Shown here: one piece after another, positions 5,505 through 13,301 of the stretch
Layout of the letters: each line of letters begins with the position of its first letter
Numbering within the stretch: the stretch's first letter is position 1
Assembly (NCBI GenBank): GCA_045658805.1
Contig: JAZOVQ010000076.1
Coordinates: 1-20,483, forward strand
Direction of reading: 5' to 3'
From: Scatosoma sp045658805
GTDB lineage: Bacteria; Bacillota; Clostridia; Christensenellales; Borkfalkiaceae
DNA: 20,483 nt
Notes under the pieces: model-generated
What the model was told of the DNA's origin: nothing
The model's input: the letters and a program-made list of their open reading frames with translations, nothing else
The model's database searches: none
Made by a program: the position numbers and the translations under genes

Positions 5505-7016
5505 ATGGGACTTTTAAATTTATTGACGGCAAACGATATTCAAGTTGAAGGTTTTTGGACGACCTTTGACGTATCGTTGAATTGGATTGGCGACCTTATC
5601 CGCCTCCTCATTACGGGGATTGGCATTGTGGGCGTCGGCATTATCCTGTTTTCGCTTATTTTGAAGTTCATTACCCTTCCGCTTGACGTGTATCAGAGAA
5701 TTTCGATGCGCAAGCAGAACATTAAAATGAAAGAAAATAAGGAAAAAATGGAAAAACTGCAAAAGCAGTATGCCAACAACAAAGAGCTTTACAACCAAAA
5801 GGTTATGGAAATGTACAGGGAAAGCGGCGTGTCTATCTTCTCGTCCTGCTTGCCTATGATTGTATCGTTGGTTATCTTTATCGTGGCAATCAACGCATTC
5901 AACGCATATTCGCAATATGCCAATATCCATAATTATAATACGATGGTTGGCGCGTATAACGCAAAATTGGAAACGTATTGCGCGGATTTGGATTCTACGC
6001 ACGGTATTGTGTACGAAAATCAAGGCGCAACGATTATCGTAAAGGATAACGATCCCAGCAAAGTAATTTATTACGTTGTAAAAGATGCGGATAACAAGTT
6101 TGATGCGCTTACCACGCCTGCGGAACAAAAGAAATACGTTTCCGAACAAAAGGAAAAATTTGCAACTTATTATATCGACGTAGCGAAAGCGGAAGCAAAC
6201 GTACCCGAATTGAAACCCCTCGTTGACCAAGCGGTAGCGGAAGCAACACAAAAGGGCGAAGATACCGTAATTGCGAAGAAAGCCGCTATTATGCAATATT
6301 ACAAATCGCAAGCACAAGACGCAGTTCTTGCTAAATACGACGAAACGGTTGCAGGGAACATGAGCTTCCTTTGGATCAAGAATATTTGGGAAACGGACGC
6401 AAGCTACAAGAGCCCGATTATGGACTACGTTTCTTTCGAAACGGCTGCAAAGCAAGAAAGCTTTGAAGTGGACGGCGAAGAAGTTGAATATACCAGCATT
6501 AATGGGATTATTGCGGAGAGAAGCGGTAACGGTAACCCTTACCAAGAAGAAGCTTACAACACCGTAACGGCAAAATTGACCACGCAAAAAACGGAAGCAA
6601 ACGGTTATTTCATTTTGGTATTGCTTTCTATCGGTACTATTTTGTTGCAACAATTCATTATGATGCGTTCGCAAAAGGAACAACAAAAATATTCGTCCGT
6701 AGACGGACAAGGCGCATCCCAACAAAAAATGATGATGGTTATCATGACGGGTATGTTTGCAATCTTCTCGTTCATGTACAGCTCGGCATTCTCTATCTAT
6801 TTGATTACGAGCAATATCTTCTCGATGATTTCGACCATTGTTATCAATAAGTTTGTTGACCATTCGGAAGCAAAGAAAGCGGCGAAAATTGTTGAAGTAA
6901 GAACGGACAAACGCGCTTCGGGTAGATTGGAAGCGGCTCAAAAAGCAGGCAGAAGCTCTGCGCAGGCAAGCCGTGATAAAAAGAACGCAAAATCGGATAA
7001 AACCGACAAAAATTAA
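5505..7016 (+). CDS. yidC: Membrane protein insertase YidC with enlarged external loop
   Basis: This is an Oxa1/YidC/Alb3 insertase, which inserts and folds membrane proteins with or without SecYEG. A membrane segment at about residues 35-60 carries K54 in L-I-L-K-F-I-T-L-P-L-D, the place of the groove's conserved basic residue. A charged cytoplasmic hairpin follows (about 62-108), then a second segment (111-139). The F-L-W-I-K-N-I-W motif is at about 287-294, a further segment at 367-387, and the last two at 408-451. A basic, lysine-rich tail ends the protein. At 503 residues it is far longer than usual Gram-positive YidC (about 250-290). Most of the excess is a polar stretch at about 140-285, between the second and third core segments, on the outer face. 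No lipobox cysteine is present. AGGA at 5494-5497 precedes ATG. yidD lies upstream and jag downstream. Confidence 0.93.
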   Translation: MGLLNLLTANDIQVEGFWTTFDVSLNWIGDLIRLLITGIGIVGVGIILFSLILKFITLPLDVYQRISMRKQNIKMKENKEKMEKLQKQYANNKELYNQKVMEMYRESGVSIFSSCLPMIVSLVIFIVAINAFNAYSQYANIHNYNTMVGAYNAKLETYCADLDSTHGIVYENQGATIIVKDNDPSKVIYYVVKDADNKFDALTTPAEQKKYVSEQKEKFATYYIDVAKAEANVPELKPLVDQAVAEATQKGEDTVIAKKAAIMQYYKSQAQDAVLAKYDETVAGNMSFLWIKNIWETDASYKSPIMDYVSFETAAKQESFEVDGEEVEYTSINGIIAERSGNGNPYQEEAYNTVTAKLTTQKTEANGYFILVLLSIGTILLQQFIMMRSQKEQQKYSSVDGQGASQQKMMMVIMTGMFAIFSFMYSSAFSIYLITSNIFSMISTIVINKFVDHSEAKKAAKIVEVRTDKRASGRLEAAQKAGRSSAQASRDKKNAKSDKTDKN

Positions 7017-7033
7017 ACGGATATGAGGACGAC

Positions 7034-7050
7034 GGGCGGCAATACCGCCC
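7034..7050 (+). other. Stem-loop between yidC and jag
   Basis: GGGCGG (7034-7039) pairs with CCGCCC (7045-7050) around CAATA. No T-tract follows, so it is not a standard terminator. It may stabilise or process the message between the two genes. Confidence 0.4.
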
Positions 7051-7118
7051 CGAAATCCCGGTGATAAGAGAGAATTATTCTTCGGCGGTGAGCGCGCGGA
7101 GAGAGGGAGTTTTTATAA

Positions 7119-8060
7119 ATGAAATATATGGAATTTACGGGAAAAACGGTGGATGAAGCCGTTGAAGCTGGGTTGAAAGAACTTGGCTTGACAAGGGAAA
7201 ATGCGGACATTCGCGTTTTGGAAGAAGGCAAAAAGAAATTGTTTGGTTCGATTAAGGCAAGGGTGGAAATTGCGGCAAAGGCAGAAGCAGAGGAAGAACG
7301 TATCGCGCCTGAAACGGAAGAAAAACAAGCTTGCTGCTGCTCCGCAAAAGGCTCGGACGGCGAAAGAACGGTGGAATTTTTGGAAGGCTTGTTCAAGCTT
7401 TTGAAAATTACCGCTTGCACCGAACTTGTTTCGGAAGGCGATAAGGTAGAAATTAACGTAACGGCGGCAAACACGACGTCGATTATCGGTAAGCACGGCG
7501 CTATGCTCGACGCTATCCAAACCCTCGCTGGTGCGGTTGCAAACACGGGCAGAGACGATTATAAGAGAGTGGTTGTCGATTGTGAAAACTATCGTGAAAA
7601 CAGAGAAAACACCTTGAATAAGCTTGCGGAAAACTTGGCGCAAAAGGCAATCCGCATGGGCAGAAAAATTTGTTTGGAACCCATGAATCCTTATGAAAGA
7701 CGTATTATTCACGCAGCGCTTTCGGAAAGAGAAGGCGTTTCTACGCAAAGCGAAGGCAAGGAACCCAACCGTTATATCGTGGTTGTTCCCGATAACCTTG
7801 AAGATCCCGACGCACCTGCTATTCCTGCAAGAAACGACAGAGATCGCAACAGAGGCGGTAGAGGCGGCAGAGGCGGTTACGGCCGTAAAAACGATAGAGG
7901 TTTTGGCGGCAAGGGCGGTAGAAGCGGCGGCTTCAATAAAAAGCCTTATAACCGTGATAGAAAGCCTGCAAGCGGCTCGTCCAATAGCGGCGGCACGACG
8001 TTGAAGGCGTCTAACGATTTCTTTGGTATCTTCCTTGGCAACAGCAACAAGGACGAATAA
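7119..8060 (+). CDS. khpB: RNA-binding protein Jag/KhpB with glycine-arginine-rich tail
   Basis: The 313-residue protein has a Jag N-terminal domain (about residues 3-50, with K-K-K-L-F-G-S). A variable acidic linker contains a C-C-C run. A KH domain follows with the I-I-G-K-H-G loop at about 122-127. An R3H-type domain covers about 150-230 (N-R-E-N-T-L through P-M-N-P-Y-E-R-R-I-I-H). Jag/KhpB is known to bind RNA, often with KhpA, and to affect cell-wall synthesis and division. The C-terminal 75 residues are unusual: R-G-G and G-G-R-G-G repeats rich in G, R, K and N, likely disordered and RNA-binding. GGGAG at 7105-7109 is nine bases before ATG. It is the last gene of the rpmH operon, with a terminator directly after. 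Confidence 0.93.
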   Translation: MKYMEFTGKTVDEAVEAGLKELGLTRENADIRVLEEGKKKLFGSIKARVEIAAKAEAEEERIAPETEEKQACCCSAKGSDGERTVEFLEGLFKLLKITACTELVSEGDKVEINVTAANTTSIIGKHGAMLDAIQTLAGAVANTGRDDYKRVVVDCENYRENRENTLNKLAENLAQKAIRMGRKICLEPMNPYERRIIHAALSEREGVSTQSEGKEPNRYIVVVPDNLEDPDAPAIPARNDRDRNRGGRGGRGGYGRKNDRGFGGKGGRSGGFNKKPYNRDRKPASGSSNSGGTTLKASNDFFGIFLGNSNKDE

Positions 8061-8077
8061 TTAAAAGTTAAAACAAG

Positions 8078-8114
8078 CGGCGGAGAGCATAACCTCTTCG
8101 CCGTTTTCTTTTTA
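8078..8114 (+). terminator. Rho-independent terminator after jag
   Basis: CGGCGGAGAG (8078-8087) pairs with CTCTTCGCCG (8094-8103), ten pairs including one G-U, around a six-base loop. It is followed by TTTTCTTTTT. It closes the rpmH-jag transcription unit. Confidence 0.9.
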
Positions 8115-8165
8115 CAAAGGGATAGGATATTTCATAGGCAGGGGGGTATTTTTTCTTAAAAACCC

Positions 8166-8194
8166 TTGAAAAATAAAGCAATGTATGTTATAAT
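8166..8194 (+). promoter_or_regulatory. Sigma-A promoter of the LuxR-type regulator
   Basis: TTGAAA (8166-8171) and a perfect TATAAT (8189-8194) have 17-base spacing, 30 bases before the start codon. The gene therefore has its own promoter after the jag terminator. Confidence 0.85.
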
Positions 8195-8224
8195 AATAGG
8201 AAGAAAACGAAAGGAGGCAAAGCC

Positions 8225-9181
8225 ATGGTAATAGGGTACGGCGTAATAACGGCAATTTCGGTGTTGCTGATTGTTTTATACCAATACTTGATAAAGAAAA
8301 AAGAATTTTGGCTTGGCTTGCTTTTCGTGTGCGTAGCCGTTGTCAATCTTGGCTATTTCATGCTGTCGCTTGCAGGTACGGTCGGGTTTGCTATTTTCGC
8401 AAACGACGTGGCGTATTTTGGCAGTGTATTTTTATCCATGTGTATGTTTTTCACTATCGCCAAGCTTTGCGGATTCCGTATAAAAAAGAAAACGGTAATT
8501 ATATTGCTTTCCCTCGCGGCGGCAATGTTCCTGATCATCGCAACCAGCGGCATTTTGCCTTGGTATTATACGAGTGTTAGCATTGAAAAGGTAAACGGCA
8601 CAACCAAGCTTATCAAGGAATACGGCGTGTTACACCCTGTATATCTTGTGTATCTCGTGGCATATTTTGTGGCAATGATTACGGTAATCACGTATTCGTC
8701 TATCAAAAAAATGGGCGTGGCGCAAAAATTTGCAGGGGCGCTTGCCGTTATCGTTTTGCTTAACCTCACCGTTTGGTTTTTGGAAAAATTCTTGGACGGG
8801 GAATTTGAATATCTTTCCGTTTCCTATATCGTTAGCGAAATCATGTTTGTTTTGCTGTACTGGATTTTGGAAGATTACGTTTTAAACTGTAACCTTTCCC
8901 AAACCAAACCCCGTGCTTTTGAGGAGCAGGGCATTGAAATTACTTCGTTATCGCAGGAAGAAAAATTGGCAAAGGTATTGCTTGCCGTAAAACCCGAAGA
9001 CCCCCTCGGCGTGCGCGAGCGTGAAATTTTAGAGCTTATCCTCAAAAATAAAAAGCGTAAGGATATTGCCGAGGAATTACACCTCTCCGAAAACACCATA
9101 AAGACGTATACAAGAACGCTGTATGCAAAGCTTTCCGTGTCCAGCCGAGAAGAATTGTATGCGCTGTATATACAAAATTAA
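8225..9181 (+). CDS. Membrane-bound LuxR-family transcriptional regulator
   Basis: The 318-residue protein joins an N-terminal membrane domain of about seven hydrophobic segments (residues 1-225) to a C-terminal LuxR/GerE helix-turn-helix (about 258-316). The HTH shows R-E-R-E-I-L-E-L-I, N-K-K-R-K-D-I-A-E-E-L and L-S-E-N-T-I-K-T-Y. The membrane part has a P-W-Y-Y segment and a large loop near residues 115-140, resembling the 7TM sensor domains found on histidine kinases. There is no kinase or receiver domain, so this appears to be a one-component regulator that senses at the membrane and binds DNA directly. AAGGAGG precedes ATG with seven-base spacing. The next gene is a large surface protein; regulation of it is plausible but not shown. 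Confidence 0.85.
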   Translation: MVIGYGVITAISVLLIVLYQYLIKKKEFWLGLLFVCVAVVNLGYFMLSLAGTVGFAIFANDVAYFGSVFLSMCMFFTIAKLCGFRIKKKTVIILLSLAAAMFLIIATSGILPWYYTSVSIEKVNGTTKLIKEYGVLHPVYLVYLVAYFVAMITVITYSSIKKMGVAQKFAGALAVIVLLNLTVWFLEKFLDGEFEYLSVSYIVSEIMFVLLYWILEDYVLNCNLSQTKPRAFEEQGIEITSLSQEEKLAKVLLAVKPEDPLGVREREILELILKNKKRKDIAEELHLSENTIKTYTRTLYAKLSVSSREELYALYIQN

Positions 9182-9207
9182 ATAGCGAAACCGCATCGAA
9201 CTGCAAG

Positions 9208-9240
9208 CGGACGACAGAATATCTGCCGTCCGTTTTTTTC
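9208..9240 (+). terminator. Rho-independent terminator after the LuxR-type gene
   Basis: CGGACG (9208-9213) pairs with CGTCCG (9227-9232). The stem continues past one mismatch with CAGA and TCTG, and seven Ts follow. Confidence 0.88.
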
Positions 9241-9260
9241 ATGGAAAACAAGGGGGCAAT

Positions 9261-9317
9261 CACCCATTTTCACCCCATTTCACCCCTAAAAAGCAACATC
9301 TTCACCCTTAAGGGGTG
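9261..9317 (+). promoter_or_regulatory. CACCC direct repeats upstream of surface-protein gene
   Basis: CACCC occurs at 9261, 9271 and 9281, exactly ten bases apart and so on one face of the helix, and again at 9303. The last copies can pair with AGGGGTG at 9311-9317: CACCCCT (9281-9287) with AGGGGTG, or CACCC (9303-9307) with GGGTG (9313-9317). A possible -10 TACAAT (9341-9346) follows. The arrangement suggests an operator, possibly for the adjacent regulator, or a switchable leader hairpin if transcription starts upstream. Confidence 0.4.
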
Positions 9318-9399
9318 ATGTAATATATATAAGGAAGTGATACAATAAAGGCGAGTTGTGAACAGCACGGCTTAAAACTTTTAAAGGAGATAAAAGAAT

Positions 9400-11910
9400 A
9401 TGAAAGCATTTTTTGGAAAAATATGGCTTAGCACGAAAAACTTTTTCCTTAAAGCTTGGAAGTGGGCAGTTGGTCACAAGGTAGCATCCATTGCGATTGC
9501 GGCTGTTCTCGTAGCGGGTACGGCTTCGGCCATCGTCTTGCCGATTGTATTGCATGAACACACGTATGCAATCGAGTGGAGCATGGACGCAACCAACCAT
9601 TGGCATGATGCCAATTGCGGGCACGAGGGTGAAAAGAGCGACGTAGCGGCGCACGTATTTGACAACGCTTGTGATACCGATTGTAACGTTTGCGGCACGA
9701 CGAGAGAGGTAGAGCCGCACGTTTATGATAACGCTTGCGATACGGTTTGTAACGTGTGCGAAGCGGAAAGAGAAGTAGAGCCGCACGTTTACGATAACGA
9801 TTGCGATACGGTTTGTAACGTATGCGAAGCGGAAAGAGAGGTAGAGCCGCACGTTTATGATAACGATTGCGATACCACTTGTAACGTATGTAACGCAACG
9901 CGTGTAATTACGCACAGCCACGCAACCGTTTGGACGGTAGGCGAAACCACGCACTGGTACGCTTGCTCGGTTTGCGGTGATAAGAAGGATGAAACGGCGC
10001 ACGTTTACAACCAACAAGTGGAAACCGATACTTATTTGAAGGATGCGGCAACGGCAACGACGAAAGCTGTTTATTATAAATCCTGCGTATGTGGCGCGAA
10101 GGGTACGGAAACCTTTGAAAAGAATAAACTTCCTATAAACTTGCAGGTTTCGGATATTTCCAAAACATATGATGGAACGGCTGTTGTAGAGCCTACCGTT
10201 ACGTTTGACAGCAATGGTGCGGAAAGCTTCGCGTACTATAAGGGCGATGAAAAGCTCACCGAACGCCCCACCAATGCAGGCACCTATAAGGTGGTAGTAA
10301 CGGTTGATGAAACCGAAACGCACGTAAGTGACAGCGTAGAACAAGAATTCACCATTGCGAAAAAGCCAATTACAGGCATCAATTTGGAAAAAGAATACAA
10401 CGGCACTACGCAATTTGCGCACCAAATTACTGCGGTTAACGGTTTGGTAACAGGGGACGCTTGTGTTATCAACGTTTTTGTTAGCCAAAAAGATGCAACG
10501 GAAAACGCAACCATTACGCAGGTTGTAGCAGGTAATCCAAATTATTCTATTGCAGTAGCGGATTGTACGCTTAAGATTACGCCTAAGAAGTTGACGATGG
10601 CAAGCGGAACAACAAAGATTGTTTCCAGTAAAACCTATGATGGTACGGTATATTCGGGTACGAATAACTTTGCATCTACGCATCCCTACGTTCTTGGTAT
10701 TATTTCGGGCGATGTGCTTAGCATTGATTTCAGTACCAATTCAAAGGACGTGGGCGCTTATAACGGAAACGTAACCAGCGCAAACGGAAACTATGATTTC
10801 TCCGAGATTGTATTTGAATATCAAATTACGCCTAAGACTCTTAATGAAGTAACTTACGAATTCACTTACAACGGAAGCGATTATCAGCAGGTTGTTCTTA
10901 CAAGCGCAAACCATAGCGGTATCCTCGGCAATGATCAAGTAACCCTTGAGGTCTGCTTTGTAAACGCCTGTGTAGGCTCGGCTGTGGATACAAGCTCGCC
11001 TGAAATGGCTCCTTGCTTTAATGATGATAACTACGTGCTTGGCACTTACAGCTTCTCTATTATAAAGAAGATGGTTACCTCTTTGAAGACTACAACCTTG
11101 ACGGCGGAATACAACGGAACCAATCAATTGGTTGCCGCGGTTACGATTGATGACGTTGATGCAACGTTGACGTTTGAAGCAACGAAAGACGATGCTCCTA
11201 TTAAAGCGGTTGGTGAATATACAGGCGTTAATATTAGCAATCTTTCGCTTGGGGACAATTTCATGCTTGTTGGCTTGCGTGACGTACAATACACCGTAAA
11301 TATCGTTCCTAAAAAATTGACGGCTTTGGATATTAGGGCAACGATCGATGCTTATAATACTACGACTATTACTTTACTTCCCAAGGACGGTATCATTGGT
11401 GTTGAAGAAGTGAAATTGGTTATAGGCCACAATTATCCTTCTATTCAAGCTAGTCAGGTATTCTATCTCCAAGCGAGCATGGGTCAGCTTCATGGCGATA
11501 AGTATGAAGTCGGTGCTTACTTGATCGGCGCGGATAAGAATAACTATGAACTTGTGGCGTATGAGGATGAAAATGGCAACAGTATCTATGGTACGTTGAC
11601 CATAGTGACGGAGTTGACGGTTGGAACGTCTTACGAGGTAAGCGATAGAGGCGTGAGTGCAGGGGAAACCGATTACTTCTGCGTGGAAATTTCCGCGACT
11701 GGTTTCTATTTCTTCAAAGATGAAATTCAAGAACAGGAGGATTCCTCTTGGGCTACCATCACCGTTATTGATGAAAAAGGCGAGGTTGTGACTCCCAACG
11801 CAGGCGATAAATATAGATTTGTCGCAGGTAGAACGATATATATTACAACTGTTGCGGTAAACACGCTTGATTTCGATACGGTAACCCTGACGATTGTTCA
11901 AGTTGTGTAA
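9400..11910 (+). CDS. Large surface protein with cysteine-rich repeats and MBG/YDG-type domains
   Basis: This is an 836-residue predicted extracellular protein. Residues 1-24 are basic and aromatic, and one hydrophobic segment (about 27-52) fits an N-terminal membrane anchor or uncleaved signal. Residues about 85-170 contain four 22-residue repeats with C-D-T-x-C-N-V-C, followed by C-S-V-C-G and C-V-C-G motifs. From about 245 on, several immunoglobulin-like units carry K-T-Y-D-G-T, E-Y-N-G-T and A-G-T-Y, typical of the MBG/YDG bacterial surface repeats. The last 95 residues form a beta-rich domain with F-Y-F-F-K. No LPXTG motif is seen. AAAGGAG (9383-9389) precedes ATG by ten bases. Proteins with this build are common in gut Bacillota and are thought to act in adhesion or structure; the ligand is unknown. 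Confidence 0.85.
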   Translation: MKAFFGKIWLSTKNFFLKAWKWAVGHKVASIAIAAVLVAGTASAIVLPIVLHEHTYAIEWSMDATNHWHDANCGHEGEKSDVAAHVFDNACDTDCNVCGTTREVEPHVYDNACDTVCNVCEAEREVEPHVYDNDCDTVCNVCEAEREVEPHVYDNDCDTTCNVCNATRVITHSHATVWTVGETTHWYACSVCGDKKDETAHVYNQQVETDTYLKDAATATTKAVYYKSCVCGAKGTETFEKNKLPINLQVSDISKTYDGTAVVEPTVTFDSNGAESFAYYKGDEKLTERPTNAGTYKVVVTVDETETHVSDSVEQEFTIAKKPITGINLEKEYNGTTQFAHQITAVNGLVTGDACVINVFVSQKDATENATITQVVAGNPNYSIAVADCTLKITPKKLTMASGTTKIVSSKTYDGTVYSGTNNFASTHPYVLGIISGDVLSIDFSTNSKDVGAYNGNVTSANGNYDFSEIVFEYQITPKTLNEVTYEFTYNGSDYQQVVLTSANHSGILGNDQVTLEVCFVNACVGSAVDTSSPEMAPCFNDDNYVLGTYSFSIIKKMVTSLKTTTLTAEYNGTNQLVAAVTIDDVDATLTFEATKDDAPIKAVGEYTGVNISNLSLGDNFMLVGLRDVQYTVNIVPKKLTALDIRATIDAYNTTTITLLPKDGIIGVEEVKLVIGHNYPSIQASQVFYLQASMGQLHGDKYEVGAYLIGADKNNYELVAYEDENGNSIYGTLTIVTELTVGTSYEVSDRGVSAGETDYFCVEISATGFYFFKDEIQEQEDSSWATITVIDEKGEVVTPNAGDKYRFVAGRTIYITTVAVNTLDFDTVTLTIVQVV
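9652..9915 (+). repeat. Four 66-bp in-frame tandem repeats
   Basis: Copies start at 9652, 9718, 9784 and 9850. Each encodes 22 residues, H-V-Y-D-N-x-C-D-T-x-C-N-V-C followed by a charged spacer ending E-V-E-P; the last copy diverges at its 3' end. The middle copies are nearly identical in DNA, so copy number may vary by slippage or recombination. Confidence 0.9.
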
Positions 11911-11984
11911 TGCCAAAGGGCAACCAAGGCGGTCTTTGGTAAGTTTAAGAAAAACAAATAAGCCTTAACGATTAAAAGGCATAA

Positions 11985-12020
11985 AAAGACGGCGAGGAGC
12001 AATTGCTCTTCGCCGCCTTT
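11985..12020. terminator. Bidirectional terminator
   Basis: An 11-pair stem (11990-12000 with 12005-12015, one G-U) with an AATT loop lies between the convergent surface-protein gene and queT. On the minus strand it is followed by TCTTTTTA; on the plus strand by CCTTTCGTTT. It can serve both transcripts, better the queT side. Confidence 0.85.
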
Positions 12021-12046
12021 CGTTTATAGGCTCTATTTATCAAATT

Positions 12047-12586
12047 TTATTTTCTATGGTTGCGTTTTTTGTTGGGCTTGAAATTTTGTAAGGCGAAATA
12101 TAACGGCGTACCTAAACCGTATACTACACCCGCTTCCGAAATAAAAATGGACAACGCCGTTAATAAGTATGCCGCGGCCATGGACGAGTATCCGTCCGCG
12201 CCATTCGGTGATAAAAATACGATAATCACAGGGATAATCAAGGCGTTGAAAAGAACGGGCGGCAAGCCGCCTAAAAACAACTTCGGGAAGGTTTTTTTGA
12301 AAAACCTGCCTACCATGTACGTGACGATTGCCGCAAGTAAGGTCGCAAGCGAGCCAAGCAGTATGTCAAAAACGTAGGGGGAAGTGAAGAGATTGGACAA
12401 TATGCACCCGATATACAGCGCAGGAATTGCCTCAACGAAAAAGAGGGGTAAAATGCAAAGCGCCTCGCTAGGTCGGAACTGAATAGGTCCGAAGGCGAGG
12501 GGCGCAACAGTACAGGTGAGCACTGTGTACAAAGCCGCAATTACGCCAGCCCGACACAAACGCTCGGTCGTGAATAATTTTTTCAT
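12047..12586 (-). CDS. queT: QueT-family ECF transporter S component (queuosine precursor uptake)
   Basis: The 179-residue protein has about five or six hydrophobic segments and the QueT hallmark F-R-P-S-E-A-L-C-I-L-P-L-F near residues 37-49. It continues with A-x-x-x-G-C-I-L-S-N-L-F. QueT proteins are substrate-binding components of energy-coupling-factor transporters for preQ1 or related queuosine precursors; the shared ECF ATPases and T component are expected elsewhere. The preQ1-I riboswitch directly upstream strongly supports the substrate. GAGG lies seven bases before ATG, inside the riboswitch. It is a single gene with its own promoter, separate from yyaC. Confidence 0.93.
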   Translation of the reverse strand: MKKLFTTERLCRAGVIAALYTVLTCTVAPLAFGPIQFRPSEALCILPLFFVEAIPALYIGCILSNLFTSPYVFDILLGSLATLLAAIVTYMVGRFFKKTFPKLFLGGLPPVLFNALIIPVIIVFLSPNGADGYSSMAAAYLLTALSIFISEAGVVYGLGTPLYFALQNFKPNKKRNHRK

Positions 12587-12593
12587 GTTGTTA

Positions 12594-12635
12594 CCTCGGT
12601 TTTTTTATGCGGAAGTGTTTACCGAAAACCTTCCT
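12594..12635 (-). promoter_or_regulatory. PreQ1-I riboswitch controlling queT translation
   Basis: Read on the minus strand, GGAAG (12634-12630) pairs with CTTCC (12615-12611) around a 14-base loop containing UCGGU. The tail GCAUAAAAAAACCGA follows, and its ACCGA (12600-12596) can pair with loop UCGGU (12625-12621). This gives the H-type pseudoknot with an A-rich tail that defines preQ1-I aptamers. The Shine-Dalgarno GAGG (12597-12594) overlaps the pseudoknot strand, so ligand binding would hide it and lower QueT synthesis. Confidence 0.85.
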
Positions 12636-12643
12636 ATGTCGTT

Positions 12644-12673
12644 ATTATAACACAATTTTTACCGCTATGTCAA
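12644..12673 (-). promoter_or_regulatory. Sigma-A promoter of queT
   Basis: On the minus strand, perfect TTGACA (12673-12668) and perfect TATAAT (12649-12644) are 18 bases apart. The riboswitch starts about ten bases downstream, fitting transcription that begins just before the aptamer. Confidence 0.88.
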
Positions 12674-12704
12674 TGGTTTTAGAGTGTTATAGCTCGGCTT
12701 TGTC

Positions 12705-13301
12705 TTATCCGCAACGCTTTTCCTGCAAGGAAAACAACAGCGAGGACAACGCTTCCGCTAAAATTTCCGACATGGAATATACCAAATTGAGCCGCGTGGT
12801 GTTTAGTAAGCCGTAATTTCCAATGGATTTTTCCGCAACAATACCCATAACGGAAATATCCCCAAGCGCGCCGAGCTGTTTTTTTGCTCCTGCACCAGGG
12901 AGTAACGGCGTGTCGCTTATGCGAAGCAACCCTATATCCCCCTGCGCGCCCACCGCCGCATCAATGGCAATGATAGGGCTGTTTTTATGCGTTTCCTTTA
13001 AAAAAGTGCGCACGTATTTAATTTCCTTTGCTGTGACGGGTGCGGACAGCGTGCCGTACACGTAAGCGCTTAAACCTTGCGTTTTATGCTTTAAGAGGGA
13101 CCCCGTAACGGGCCCTAAACTGTCGCCTATCGCCAAATCACTGCCAATGCAAACGACAATGGGCGGCGCGCCTGCGTAATGCTCCAACGTGGACGTTTTC
13201 TCCTCGGAATGGGCGTTTTTATGCGCCTGCAACAGCGTATTTAACGCCATTGTTACACCCTCTACGGCAAGCTTATTGTGTACGTGAAAAGAATATTCCA
13301 T
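12705..13301 (-). CDS. yyaC: Spore protein YyaC (DUF1256 family)
   Basis: The 198-residue protein belongs to the YyaC family of sporulation proteins, which resemble the germination protease GPR fold. The segment V-C-I-G-S-D-L-A-I-G-D-S-L-G-P at about residues 49-63, an A-I-D-A-A-V-G region and a G-N-Y-G-L-L segment near the C-terminus are family features. The C-terminal I-S-V-M-G-I-V part also fits. ATG at 13301 is preceded by GAGGG with six-base spacing. In Bacillus subtilis yyaC also lies close to oriC. Upstream is the gene-free DnaA-box cluster 2. Activity on spore proteins is inferred from the family name only. Confidence 0.9.
   Translation of the reverse strand: MEYSFHVHNKLAVEGVTMALNTLLQAHKNAHSEEKTSTLEHYAGAPPIVVCIGSDLAIGDSLGPVTGSLLKHKTQGLSAYVYGTLSAPVTAKEIKYVRTFLKETHKNSPIIAIDAAVGAQGDIGLLRISDTPLLPGAGAKKQLGALGDISVMGIVAEKSIGNYGLLNTTRLNLVYSMSEILAEALSSLLFSLQEKRCG

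Noticed and set aside
5520..6941. A 473-codon open frame on the minus strand opposite yidC
   Set aside because: The plus-strand YidC has clear family motifs and a ribosome-binding site. The antisense product is rich in F, R, N and H, resembles no family and is a codon-use shadow.
9286..10683. A 465-codon open frame on the minus strand opposite the surface-protein gene
   Set aside because: It is a shadow of the repetitive plus-strand gene; its apparent repeats mirror the 66-bp coding repeats, and no Shine-Dalgarno or family motif is present.
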